64,000 bases of DNA from Cardiocondyla obscurior. Its lineage: Eukaryota > Arthropoda > Insecta > Hymenoptera > Formicidae. The DNA lies in NCBI RefSeq assembly GCF_019399895.1, contig NC_091873.1:3294001-3358000 (forward strand). Reading direction: 5' to 3'. Shown here one piece after another: positions 54,214 to 64,000 of this stretch. Made by a program: the position numbers and the translations under genes. The notes beneath the pieces were generated by a model, which was not told the DNA's origin, made no database searches, and was given only the letters and a program-made list of their open reading frames with translations. Each line of letters opens with the position of its first letter. Within the stretch, counting starts at the first letter, position 1.

Positions 54214-55902
54214 ACTGGCGCGAAAGAAAGCGCGGAAACGCTCTTCTATAGTCTCTGTTTTTTTTTCTCTCCTTCCTGTCTATGAACGTTACCGTATTTT
54301 TATTTCGAGAGAACGCTCTCGCGGCGCCGAAGCTATCGCAGCAACAAAACGGAGCTTGTTATGAATTTACTCAAGCGAGCGAATACAAAAGCGTGCTCGA
54401 TCGCAGCGAGGGTGGACGAGAACGAGGGAGGGAAGGTAGGAGGGAAAAAAAACGCGCTGCGAAAAATGAAGTGTCAATAATCGTGCTTGTATTACATGCG
54501 CACCTGTTTTCTTGTGTATTCCATCTTCATCACGATTAAATACGATATTCCCCGGTCTGTTCGGTCGGTTTTTCTGCACACGTCGTAGAATCTCGTTACG
54601 TTTTAAAGAGGCTTTGATCGGGATAACTCGGCGCGCGTCTCCCGCTTTACATTTTTCCGCGAGTCGCCTGACGTAATAATAAACGGATCTCGAAGTCGAT
54701 CGGCCGATATGCCTTCGCGTATTCCCGCGACCTTTGAGCGCGCGCCGTTCTTTGAAGTTAGGTATTCGGACTTCCGCGGCATTAATATTTGATGATATCG
54801 TAAACGAAACCGGACGCGCGCCGCCGACCAATGTGAATTGACGGTAAAACACCAGCATTTTCTATGAGCCGCTAATTGAATCCGTCCTTTGAAGCCGGTG
54901 TTCTTTTCCGTTTTAATGCCGTCAATATCATTCTACCCCTGCCCCTCAGTCCCACGATCGTCCGGCAAAGCTCGCCGCGTTGATAAAACGAGCTTAAAAG
55001 TTCAGGCTGCGCCACAGAAACCGTTTGAAAACGTCAGTCGTTGTAAGTGCAGCCGCGCTATTGCGTTTGACATTCTTAAACATGGTTTCTTTGTGGCGAG
55101 AGAGACTTTCGATAATGACGCGGAGATAGACCGGATGGGCCCATCGTAAAAGCCGGGAGCTCAGCGCGGTACAATGCGGGACGGGCAACAAAGCGGATCC
55201 CCCGCGCGCGCGTGGCGGTGTTTATTAATTTTGCGCCACTCTACTTGTTCCCGCGATAAAATGATGTTATACGATGATGCTTATACCTCAACGTCGCGCG
55301 ACTATACTCGCTAACAATGTGATCTTATCAGCCTCGTAACTTAATATACGCTAACGATATTTTAGGAAAGCCACGGGGCCCGGGTGAAACATAATTGCGT
55401 GTGCGCGGGCGTAAGACACGCGAACGCGCGACCGACTTGTAAATAAAATTTTATGTAATTCCACGTGTTGATTCCCTTACTTTTCCGGCTTTTCTTTCCC
55501 GGCGCTTGAGGCGCTAACGAGATGTGACGAGACAAAACGGGAGTGTAATCACAGCAACCGGGCTCGGTGAATTTTCAGAGAGGGATTTCCAGCGATATCG
55601 GCTGTACCGCGGTGCCTCGATAAAGCGCCGGGTAGAGAGGACTCGTTAACCGGAATGATTCCTAATAATGGCATTCTCGCGGTACGGTCGCTTCCATTTC
55701 GCGTTATGCATTAAACGGCAAGTAAATTAATTGTACCGCTCTCGCTATCCTTCTCGCGATGATTCTCCGGCGGCGCTGGTCCCGAGCGCGCGGAAGAATT
55801 ACTCCGACTTATCAGGGGATTTCAAGAAAAATTAAAGGCGGAATTGCGCGCGGTACGGCGGGAACTCCCTTTCTAACGAGACTCCGTTCCCCGAGTACGA
55901 TT

Positions 55903-55923
55903 CTCCTTTGACGATCAAAGGAG
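55903..55923. promoter_or_regulatory. Palindromic TCF/Pangolin-like site
   Basis: The site has 9-nt arms (CTCCTTTGA and TCAAAGGAG) around CGA. It contains GATCAAAGG, the reverse complement of the TCF/LEF HMG consensus CCTTTGATC, with a second CCTTTGA half-site in inverted orientation. A GGCGGC element (reverse of the Helper core GCCGCC) lies about 135 bases upstream at about 55769. Binding-site function is inference. Confidence 0.3.
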
Positions 55924-56019
55924 TCCTTCCTGAGCAACGAGCTCAACATCCGACCGACTTTTTCGTTTCGATTCTCCGAGGAGCCCGCCTTTGTTCATTG
56001 TCCGCGATGCCTCTAACGA

Positions 56020-56040
56020 TATCTCGCCTTTAGCGAGATA
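56020..56040. repeat. Perfect 8-bp-stem hairpin
   Basis: TATCTCGC and GCGAGATA flank the five-base loop CTTTA. It lies about 100 bases from the TCF-like palindrome. It is not followed by a T run and no transcript is evident. Confidence 0.5.
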
Positions 56041-56208
56041 GATCGAAAAAACTATCTTCTACGCGAATGTACGGCAGCCAGAGCTGTCGGCGATTCGCGT
56101 CAGTGAGAAAATCGTCTAAATTGACAACTTTACAAATCACATTTTAGCACCGCGTTTCATCTCGAAATATGACACCGTTCTTTATTCGACAAATCATTAG
56201 TAATTAAA

Positions 56209-56209
56209 T

Positions 56210-56271
<62 letters not shown>
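56209..56271. repeat. Compound (TACA)n(TA)24 microsatellite
   Basis: About three TACA units lead into 49 bases of uninterrupted alternating A/T. This is the longest dinucleotide array in the window. The minus-strand frame across it reads Tyr-Ile repeats. Confidence 0.95.
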
Positions 56272-56273
<2 letters not shown>

Positions 56274-59200
56274 TGCAAAATTATACCGTTTCATTTCCTC
56301 GCCGTATTGTTTTCCGATAAAATGACAAAGGCGATTGAAGGCAACCGAATTTTTCTCAGCTCCAAATTGCGGTCTCCTAAATCGCATCTATCTAACAGCT
56401 ATTTTGCCACGACGACACAATGCGAATATAAAAGGCTTATTTCCACCCTAATTTTTCCGCCCCATCGATAAAGGCCGCTAAGAGCCGCTCCCGATTGTGA
56501 GCCGCGCCATCGTAAACAGCTTCGAGAATATTTAATCTCGCTATCGATCGTCGGAAGGAAGTTTTGCAAAAAACACCTTCCTGTCGTTTAAAAGGTCTAA
56601 GCGCAAGGAATATCGCGCAAAATCTCAAAGGGAACGATCACTCGGGGATTTTGCCCGACACGAGCGAGAGAAAACCACTAAGCGCCCATTAATTAGAAAT
56701 ACAAATTAAAACGCGGGATGAAAGCCGGCCACATTAATTCCTTGATTAAATATACATGGCAAATCGTTGGAAGCCACCGGTGTACAAAAACTAATTGAAT
56801 AAATGTTTAATAATTAGAAAATAATGAACAATACAAAATACCTGTAGAACAAAGGACAAAATTAACAGTTTTCGGTATGTTGCACGCGTTCATTATGCAA
56901 TGTTTCTGTTATTTAATTCTTAATATGCGATTTGAGGGAAAAATCGGTTTTTCCCTCAAACTCACCGAATTCAGCGTCGTTTCAACATAAATATCTAAAC
57001 GTCGTATCGACGAAAATAAAAAAGAAAAATATATGTCGCGGGGAAAAAAGCTCGCCGAATGTTTTCGATTTCACTCAAATCTCCCTCTTAGATCCGCGGA
57101 TTTATTCGCGATAATAAAAGATGCGCGGTCCTGCGAAGACCTTGACGTGTACTCGAAAGCTTTTCGTCGGCGTATCATCCGAAAGTTTACGCACTGCCGC
57201 GCGAGATCTCTTCCGGTCGCGTCATCGACCGTATATACGGATTTCGCTCGAATATCAGCCGTAAACGAGCAACGTCATTACAACAGCTCCTAAAATCGCG
57301 GGTTCGATTTCGCTGCGATATACGCGCTCGCCGGATTGCATAAATCAATCGCGTATAAATCATCCGATGACCCAGAAATTCCTCTCTCTCGCGCGCACAC
57401 GTGCACGCTTCCGGAGGCATATCTTTCGTTAAGAAGATAAATTAATCCGCGTCGCTAATTCGAAGCTCGAGATTTCCGCGGCTCAACCCGGTAGCTGCGC
57501 CCTAGTGCCGCGGTACTTCTTATCACTTATCGACGTGCACCACTCGCGAAGGAGGGCGCGTCATTGTGTAACGTTAATACGAACGGTAGGAAACAGTACG
57601 CGGCATCGATTGTGCGCTAACTGGAACAGCGCGTGTCCACCGTTCCCTGAATCCTTCGATCAATCGTGCCATTAACCCGTAACAGGAAGTTGCCGCGGTA
57701 GGGAACTATACCTCGAGCACAATACTCGCGGGCGCGAGTGAAACCCGGGCGTGTTTACCCGCGCCAAATCGGACATATTTACATTGCACGAGCGGCAACG
57801 TAATTTTCTCCCCCGTGACTAATCGGGCGATAAATATTTTCGGGAAATACGCGAGAGCGCGAGAAGCTCGGGAATGCATTTTCACGTGCGTGCATAAAAC
57901 ACCGGCGCCCGAGGCGGCCGCCGGCGACTTAACCGCCAGAAATATTCCGCGGAGGACTTAAAAGCCCGTTTAAAGCGCGCTCCGTCGGGCCCGACGGGAA
58001 ACGGCGAGGAAATACATTGCGCCCCGGCCAGAATACCTTTTTCACCCGCGGGACCACTCGGCGCGATGTTTACTCGTGCGTGCAGTTCGGCGCTCGTTCG
58101 AAAAGGAATGAATTAAAGAGGGGGGGCGAGTCCCTTGGTCCCTTATCGCCTCTTTCGTCCGTTCCCCGCCTCGCCCACGCCTCGTTGCCCTCATGTGTGC
58201 CGCCGTTGTTCTCGCACGAAATCTAAACCGAAGCCGCGGGACCGGACCTAACTCTCGAATTTATTCGGCAGGGCCCCATGAAAAATGCAGCGCGTCAGCG
58301 TAGAATAAATCTCGCTAAATTTACGGCGTCGCATCTGCAGATTAAATTCGCGGGGGCCCAGACTTTCCTTCCTGCCCGTCTCGAAACCATTATTTAGGTC
58401 ACGCTCGCATTCGTCGTGGAAGACTATACAGGAGATCGATGAGAAATCTGCGCCGTGACACGGTTCGACGAACGGGGTATTGGATCGCGTAAAAAGGTCT
58501 CCTCGTCGATTTCGGCGATTCGCGAGAAGCGTCCCGGTCGGTTTTACGCTCGAGAGACCGGCAAAAATCCCGCAGGACAGTCGCACGCGATGGAGGTCGA
58601 CGTGCATTTCTAAACTAAGTGACATTGTCAAAAAGCGGTTGCTTTTCGAAGAGGTAGTTCAAAAGACGTTGATAAAAGCGCGATAATCACAGGGAATGGA
58701 ACGAGCCGTGACCAAACGGCCCGGCGGACGATTCTCTCAGTATTTGCGGAGGTACGGGGGGGGGCCACCCTTTTAAACTAAGTACATTAGTCATCGCGGT
58801 ATGCGCGCAAGTAAATCCGCCGGGCGGAAGATCGCGCGTTGGCCACGTTGGAAAATTAGATTCGCCACTCAACAAATTGAAAGTCACGGGCGGCGGTGTA
58901 CCTGTATCGGTTTAATTCCGCGGCCGCCAGAAGGATCGGCCCTCGTAAATCTCGAGGCGAACCAGACCCTCGGTCTTGCGATATATATACGGACGCCGCG
59001 GCAGCCCGCCGCGTTGTTTCGGCGGCCGGCGCGAAGCGGCGGAAAACGCACCGAAAGCGAGCCGAGCGCGGATTATGGAGCACGCGTATTCGTTATATGT
59101 AATCTCATAATATTTCTGTTGACGTTCGCAGTTATGCCGGTAGCGTGTACCAATTTCGAATGGTCGCGCCGCCATCCCGAGCCCTCCGCCCCCGGCTTGG

Positions 59201-61454
59201 AAAAGCACGATGATTTGTGGAGCGTGTCACCTGCGCGCCGATCGCGTCGATGCGCGATTACTCATTCCGGCTTATGGCGAGAGGGAGGGGAAAAAAAAAT
59301 CGATTCACTTTTTCATTCGAGATATAAAGTCCAATCTCAGTCAAATAAATTAGAATCTCTCAATCGCGCGCCCGAGGGGATAGCCGATTCACGATCTGAT
59401 TTCATTTTCTTTAAAACTTGAAGGGGGGAGGAATAAACCCGTACAAACTTCGGCAGCTCTCGCCGCTTTATTTAGGGAACCTTGCTGGATAATAAATTTT
59501 CAATTACGATTGCGATTACGATTATAATTCTTAGAGAGATCCGATCCGGAAGTGCGAACGGCGACCCGGTGCTCGTTATTATTTCGCAAATAACGACGCG
59601 ACTGGACCGAGTAATCGATGGCGGCGACTTAACGTCGAAAGAATAAAGGTGAAATAATAAAGATAAAGCTCGCTAATAGAAGTTACTCTCGAGCGTCACC
59701 GGAGCATAGAGCGCGATAAAACTTTCGAATCTGTAAGCTGAGTCGCGCGAGCAGCTCGAGCGGAACACCGGTATTCACTACTATTTTTGCGAAAGTTCAG
59801 AGTGGAGAATGGAGCCGTTTCCTATCGTCCGGGAATCCCTTCGATTAATCTTTTATTGCATACCGGCGCGGCGCCCGCGCCGCACAATGCACAGCGGTGC
59901 AAGAAACGATAATGCGCCAGACTCCGTTAATGGATCGTCATATCTGCCGTCCTCCTTTGACGCCGTTGAATTATACACGGCCGTTGCGAGAGATACATAC
60001 TCGCCGATTCGAGCATTAAGATTCGTATATCGAGATATATCGCGTGCGTACATTTAAACCGAGTCGTCAATTTCCCGTGATTGAGAGCAGCACGAGAGTG
60101 TGCCATATTATATCGTTAACGCTCGCCGCTGGAGCCTCGACATATGCGGCGGAACGCCGAGTCGCGCCACGAACGAGCTTCCAATCGTAATGAAACCTTT
60201 ATCTCGAGAACCCGATAACAGCGGTGACCGGAACGCGTCTTACCCTTTGTCTCTCGTCGTTTTCTTTACGTAACGGCTCCGCGAACATTTCGCCGTATTG
60301 CACGTCGGAGATGCCACCGCGACATAACGGCGTCGTCCCCATCGCGATATTGTAATACGTACGACTTTTCTCGGGTCCGCCGAGTCTTTTCCCGGTGCCG
60401 TGAACTTTCTCATTATGGGGCATATTCGCGCTTCAGAAAAAAAAAAAAAAAATCTACCATCCGATTGTGCCGTCTTGATTACAAAGTCTCATCATTTTTC
60501 CCGGGGCAGGCGTCGTACCTCGCGGGGGAAGCGCGAATAACGAGGAGTTGCCTCGTCCTCCCGGTGTTTTTGACACGCCGGTCGATCGATGGAAGCGTGT
60601 CGATATCGTTTCCGGGCACGCGAGGGGAAAGAGTTCCGGAATTAAGGCAGCTAACGAGATCGATAAGTAACGGACGGCGAGAAAAAGAGTAGCGGGGCAC
60701 TATTTTATTTTCGAGAATTAAGCGTGGTCGATAACTTCTTATTAAGGAAGACGAAATTGTTTCTCGGATATTGCCGCGCGGGAACGAGGTCGTCGATAAG
60801 ATTGTGTTTACCGAAATCGGCGCCTTCCACTCGGAGAAACGCTTCGTAGGGCGAACCGATGTCGAAGTTAATTATGAGGTAATACGTACGGAACGGCGCG
60901 TGCATGTGCGACGCGAAGATGCGGAGCGAGAGCGGACCGGGAAAGTTAGCCGAGCGGTCATTATGGGAATTAAAATTTCCGCCGATGCGATTTAACGCCT
61001 TGGAATTTAAATCACCGCGTAACCAATGTAAACCGGTTGCGGATAATGGCTCGAGTGTGGAAACGAAAGTTTCACTTCGACGTCGGAAAGACGAAGCGTC
61101 TGCGGAGGGGGGGGGGGAAGCACCGAGGGAAAAGGGGTCGGCGGAGAGCGGTAAAAGGAGTCAGAAATTACGGGCGAATCTAGCTGGCTTTTCTACTTCC
61201 TCTATCGCTGGCCTCTTTTTCCGCTTCCGACCCCTGAGAATGGCGAGTCTTTCGGTAATATAACATTAACCCGCTATCGAAGCCCCGTGACCCGAATCGC
61301 TCGGACCTTTTTGAAATCGTCTCGTTTCCGTTAAATATTCCTTTTCCCGAATGAAGTTCTCGCGGGGGATGAATAGGGCTTAAGTACCGTCTCCACCTTC
61401 CATCGACTTGCCACTATTTCCGAATTGAAAGTCTGCATTTTTCTATCTACACAT
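56272..61454. other. CpG-rich unassigned region
   Basis: It includes a 206-codon plus frame (58801-59421) with a hydrophobic patch but no recognisable domain, overlapped by open minus frames. A G8 run occurs near 58757-58764 and a G10 run near 61109-61118. No gene was recognised. Confidence 0.45.
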
Positions 61455-61572
61455 ACACACACACACACATACATGTGTGCATACATATATATATATCTTT
61501 TTCATCTTTCTTCTTTTTTTTTTTTTGCTTTCGTCTTTCTCTTCTCTCTCTTTCTTTTTCTTTTTTTTTTTT
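61455..61572. repeat. (CA)n, (TA)n and polypyrimidine cluster
   Basis: A CA array (61455-61469), a TA array (about 61485-61497) and a C/T-only stretch with two T12-T13 runs lie within 120 bases. Confidence 0.9.
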
Positions 61573-62678
61573 CGGCATTATCTTACTTTCCGAAAGCGAA
61601 CTAGAGTTCACTGACCGACAATGAGAAGATCCAAGATGCTCCACTTAAATTTTACTGTTAAAATTGGAATTCTCCATAACTATGGATATATTCAAAGCGG
61701 AAGCAAACGGTTAGTACCGAGTTCCGTCGTACACATAAGAAAAAAGAAATAACGACGTTATCCGTGAAAAATTTTAAGAGAGTTTCCAGCGTGCTTCTGA
61801 GGAAACATTTTCGAAATTATTTCAGTATAACCAAACGAGAAGCATGCGTACGTAGAATTTAATACAGAATTTTTACTAATATTGTTAATTGATAGATATA
61901 GAATTCAATTAATTTAAAATTTAATTCATATCTTGATTTCAATTATTAACTGTACCGACATCAAATTCGTAGTTGATCGCTACTACTTTCACCGTAACGT
62001 TGACTACAAACCTCCATTTTTTTCGGAAAAAAGAAATAAAAATTAACTTATCAATAGATTATACTATGCGTGAAAAAAATAATTATTTTTCTATGTATAA
62101 AAAATACAGGGCACAATAAATATGCAGAAAATCTTCTCCAGCTTCGTGTGATAAATATAAAAAATTAAATCAGATAAGAACGCGCTCGCGCCTAACGCCT
62201 ACGAACAGTCGGTCTTATATCAAGATGAAGAGTTGAAAAAAAAAGAGAAAGAAAAAAAAAAGAGATCGTCTCGCTTTCCTTAAGATAAACACTTTCCGAC
62301 ACGCGCGCAAAAATACGATTAGCAGAGAATACGGCGCGCCAGCCGGCTCACTCGAAATCGCTCAGCAGTCGGTGCCGAATAAAGCCGCTTTACGATCGCG
62401 TTTCACCGTGATGGGATCGGTCGCGGGATTCCGAGGGGGAGCGGAGGCGTCGACGAGAACGGGATGGAAACTTTTTCATCCACTCCGTGCGACTGGATAC
62501 GACGAAGGGGATGGATAAAAAAAAAAGGGGAGAAACGACCGGGGCACGGAGAACAGCGAGAGACGGACGCGAATAGGCACGGAGCACGCGGGATTACGTA
62601 AATTACGAGAAGCTCGAACGAGGAACCCACGAACTTCGTTCCGGAGAACGTCGACCGCGAGAGGACGACGCCAAGTCG
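61573..62678. other. AT-rich block then CpG-rich leader-like sequence
   Basis: 61640-62200 is AT-rich. From about 62280 the sequence turns CpG-rich and then purine-rich on plus (62420-62700). TCAGCAGTCGG occurs near 62363. The shift in composition ahead of the 62679 frame resembles a promoter edge, but no TATA or other core element is convincing. Confidence 0.35.
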
Positions 62679-63272
62679 ATGTGGAAACGAAGGAAGACGG
62701 TACGTTTTCTTAGAGGAGACGACGGAGGAAGCGAAGGCAGGAAGAAGCGCGCGCGCGAGAGGGAAAGACGAGTCTATCCGCGTGTCACCGCGATCGATTT
62801 AATGAGAAAAATGTTAGGAGCCGCCCAGAAATCGACTCCGGGGGTGAGAGGGGCCGAGAGGAGCAGCTTATATCCCCGGCTCCTCTTTCTCTTCGTCTGT
62901 TTCGTCTTTGCAAGGGCCACCCTACGCCGTCCTCGTTCGCGGTCGTTGTCGTCATCGTCGTCTTCCTCCTCTTTCTTTTCCACCTCCGGTTCTCATAGTC
63001 TTTTTGCACTTCACCGCCGCTCCACGGTATTCCGATATCGGTATCGCGTGCTACTCCGCGAGCTCACTTTCAGCGAGTTTCGATCCATTAAACCTCGCGG
63101 GAGGTCGTCCGGCGATCTCTCGAAAGCTCGTGAAAAGCCGGACGTACTGAGTCAAGGAAAGGAGAGGACCCTTCTTCACGAGCTTTTCCAGACTTTCCTA
63201 TCATTTCCACACTGTCTCGCGGCCTCCGCCACTCAGGCTAACGCGAACGAAACCGCAGTGCCCGAGACTTGA
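62679..63272 (+). CDS. Unassigned ATG-initiated 197-codon open frame, doubtful
   Basis: The frame opens at an ATG (62679) with in-frame Mets at codons 42 and 45 (62811). It has a hydrophobic core at about residues 66-79 (LLFLFVCFVFA), resembling a signal peptide if translation starts at Met45. This is followed by an Arg/Ser-rich stretch with an eight-Ser run (91-98) from a TCG/TCC/TCT tract. No domain is recognised. The opposite strand is also partly open here. A GTACGT donor-like site at 62700 would cut the frame after seven codons. It could be part of a first exon, a leader, or a chance frame in CpG-rich DNA. Confidence 0.12.
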   Translation: MWKRRKTVRFLRGDDGGSEGRKKRARERERRVYPRVTAIDLMRKMLGAAQKSTPGVRGAERSSLYPRLLFLFVCFVFARATLRRPRSRSLSSSSSSSSFFSTSGSHSLFALHRRSTVFRYRYRVLLRELTFSEFRSIKPRGRSSGDLSKAREKPDVLSQGKERTLLHELFQTFLSFPHCLAASATQANANETAVPET

Positions 63273-64000
63273 ACAACAAAGAACACACGGACCTCGGTCG
63301 CTGTATTGTCGGGACGCGGAACATCTCGATGTATCTTGAGATATACCTCGAGGATTCTGACAAATATTCTTCCGTATTCGTTTACGGATCCCACCTTATC
63401 GTACCTGCTCCCTTCTGGAAACACGGAAGAAGAATCGTATGCTTTAAAACCCGACGAAACTCGATTCGAATTATTCGGAGTGGTGTTTAAATTTTTCAAT
63501 CGTATCCGTCGCGATTATTCGATAGCAACACGTTCGCTATAGGAACTCATTGAATTCTCGTTAATATTAAAGCTTCGAAAATAGCCCCACCGATACGACG
63601 CCGCGCGCCGTCTTTTAATAATCGCAGACGCCGACGCGACGCGCGTGTCATACATACTTGACGACATGAGCAATTGAATAATCGTAAAAGCAGGCGAGGG
63701 GTGAGGGGGTGGAGGTGACTCGAGGACAATTAAGGATTTCGAATCCAAGGAGTTAGCGGAAAGTCGCCCGTAACCGGGATTAGAGAACGACTACCTTCCT
63801 TTTCCTCTACCCCGGCGTAGTCGCTGGGCCCATTCAGTGCCATACTACTTTCTCCGCGCCCTCACCTTCTCGCCTCCGGGGCAATTTCACGCCCGGGCAC
63901 ACATCCTGATTTCATTGAATTATTCGGTGCGTGAATCGCGGAGATAGTTCGTGACAACCTTCTCTCCGCGGCTCTTTACCTTCCGCGCCAGGCGCACGCT
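63273..64000. other. Unassigned right end of window
   Basis: Mixed sequence with no recognised exon. Short frames on both strands lack domains, and the last 200 bases are C/T-rich on plus. Confidence 0.45.

Larger units (their letters stand above)
50936..55902. other. CpG-rich unassigned region
   Basis: No recognised exon. The 163-codon minus frame at 54858-54367 and other frames are Arg/Lys-rich without a domain. T runs and CT arrays are listed separately. Confidence 0.45.

Noticed and set aside
54367..54858. 163-codon minus-strand frame
   Set aside because: No domain or codon signature, and it is basic throughout like the other chance frames.
57290..57312. GGGTTCGATTTC resembling a tRNA B box
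   Set aside because: No A box at the right distance and no cloverleaf stems could be built around it.
58801..59421. 206-codon plus-strand frame with a hydrophobic patch
   Set aside because: One membrane-like segment is not enough. It is overlapped by minus-strand frames of similar length and ends in low-complexity sequence.
1..64000. Search for CRISPR arrays, phage, operons and defence systems
   Set aside because: No direct-repeat/spacer array, no ribosome binding sites and no tandem genes. The sequence character is that of an animal nuclear genome.

Overview
The window looks like nuclear DNA from an arthropod, most likely a hymenopteran and perhaps an ant. The reasons are compositional. 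There is abundant undepleted CpG throughout non-coding sequence (TCGCG, CGCGAA and similar strings everywhere), alternating with AT-rich blocks. There are many long A/T, CT/GA and TA runs, and one short CCTAA tract of the arthropod telomere type. There is no bacterial-style gene packing and no rRNA, tRNA or CRISPR. The lineage is an inference, not a demonstrated fact.

Only one coding segment can be called with confidence: a single 309-nt exon on the minus strand (33588 down to 33280). It encodes a complete immunoglobulin domain with the canonical Cys, Trp and DxGxYxC residues. It is phase 1 at both ends and has an AG acceptor and a GTAAGT donor. It must belong to a secreted or cell-surface Ig-superfamily protein. 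No other exon of that gene could be identified, so either most of the window is its introns or the partner exons are too short or diverged to recognise by eye. The gene name is not determined.

Layout: 1-14640 is CpG-rich sequence with no recognised gene. 14640-15180 holds a long imperfect inverted repeat and two palindromes. 15180-31940 is unassigned, with an AT-rich block at 20750-22040. 31940-33270 is AT-rich sequence immediately 3' of the Ig exon. 33280-33588 is the Ig exon. 33589-39400 is probably the intron upstream of it. 39430-39956 resembles a plus-strand untranslated first exon ending at a strong GTAAGT donor. 39963-64000 is again largely unassigned. It contains a possible decayed gag-type zinc-knuckle remnant at about 49.1-49.3 kb, a dispersed-repeat-like start at 50.84 kb, a TCF-type palindrome at 55.9 kb, a long TA microsatellite at 56.2 kb, and an ATG-initiated 197-codon frame at 62.7 kb with a hydrophobic core.

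Most open frames in this window are chance products of CpG-rich, stop-poor DNA. They are arginine/serine rich, open on both strands over the same bases, and run through homopolymers. They are not annotated as genes. No operon-like or multi-gene system is visible.
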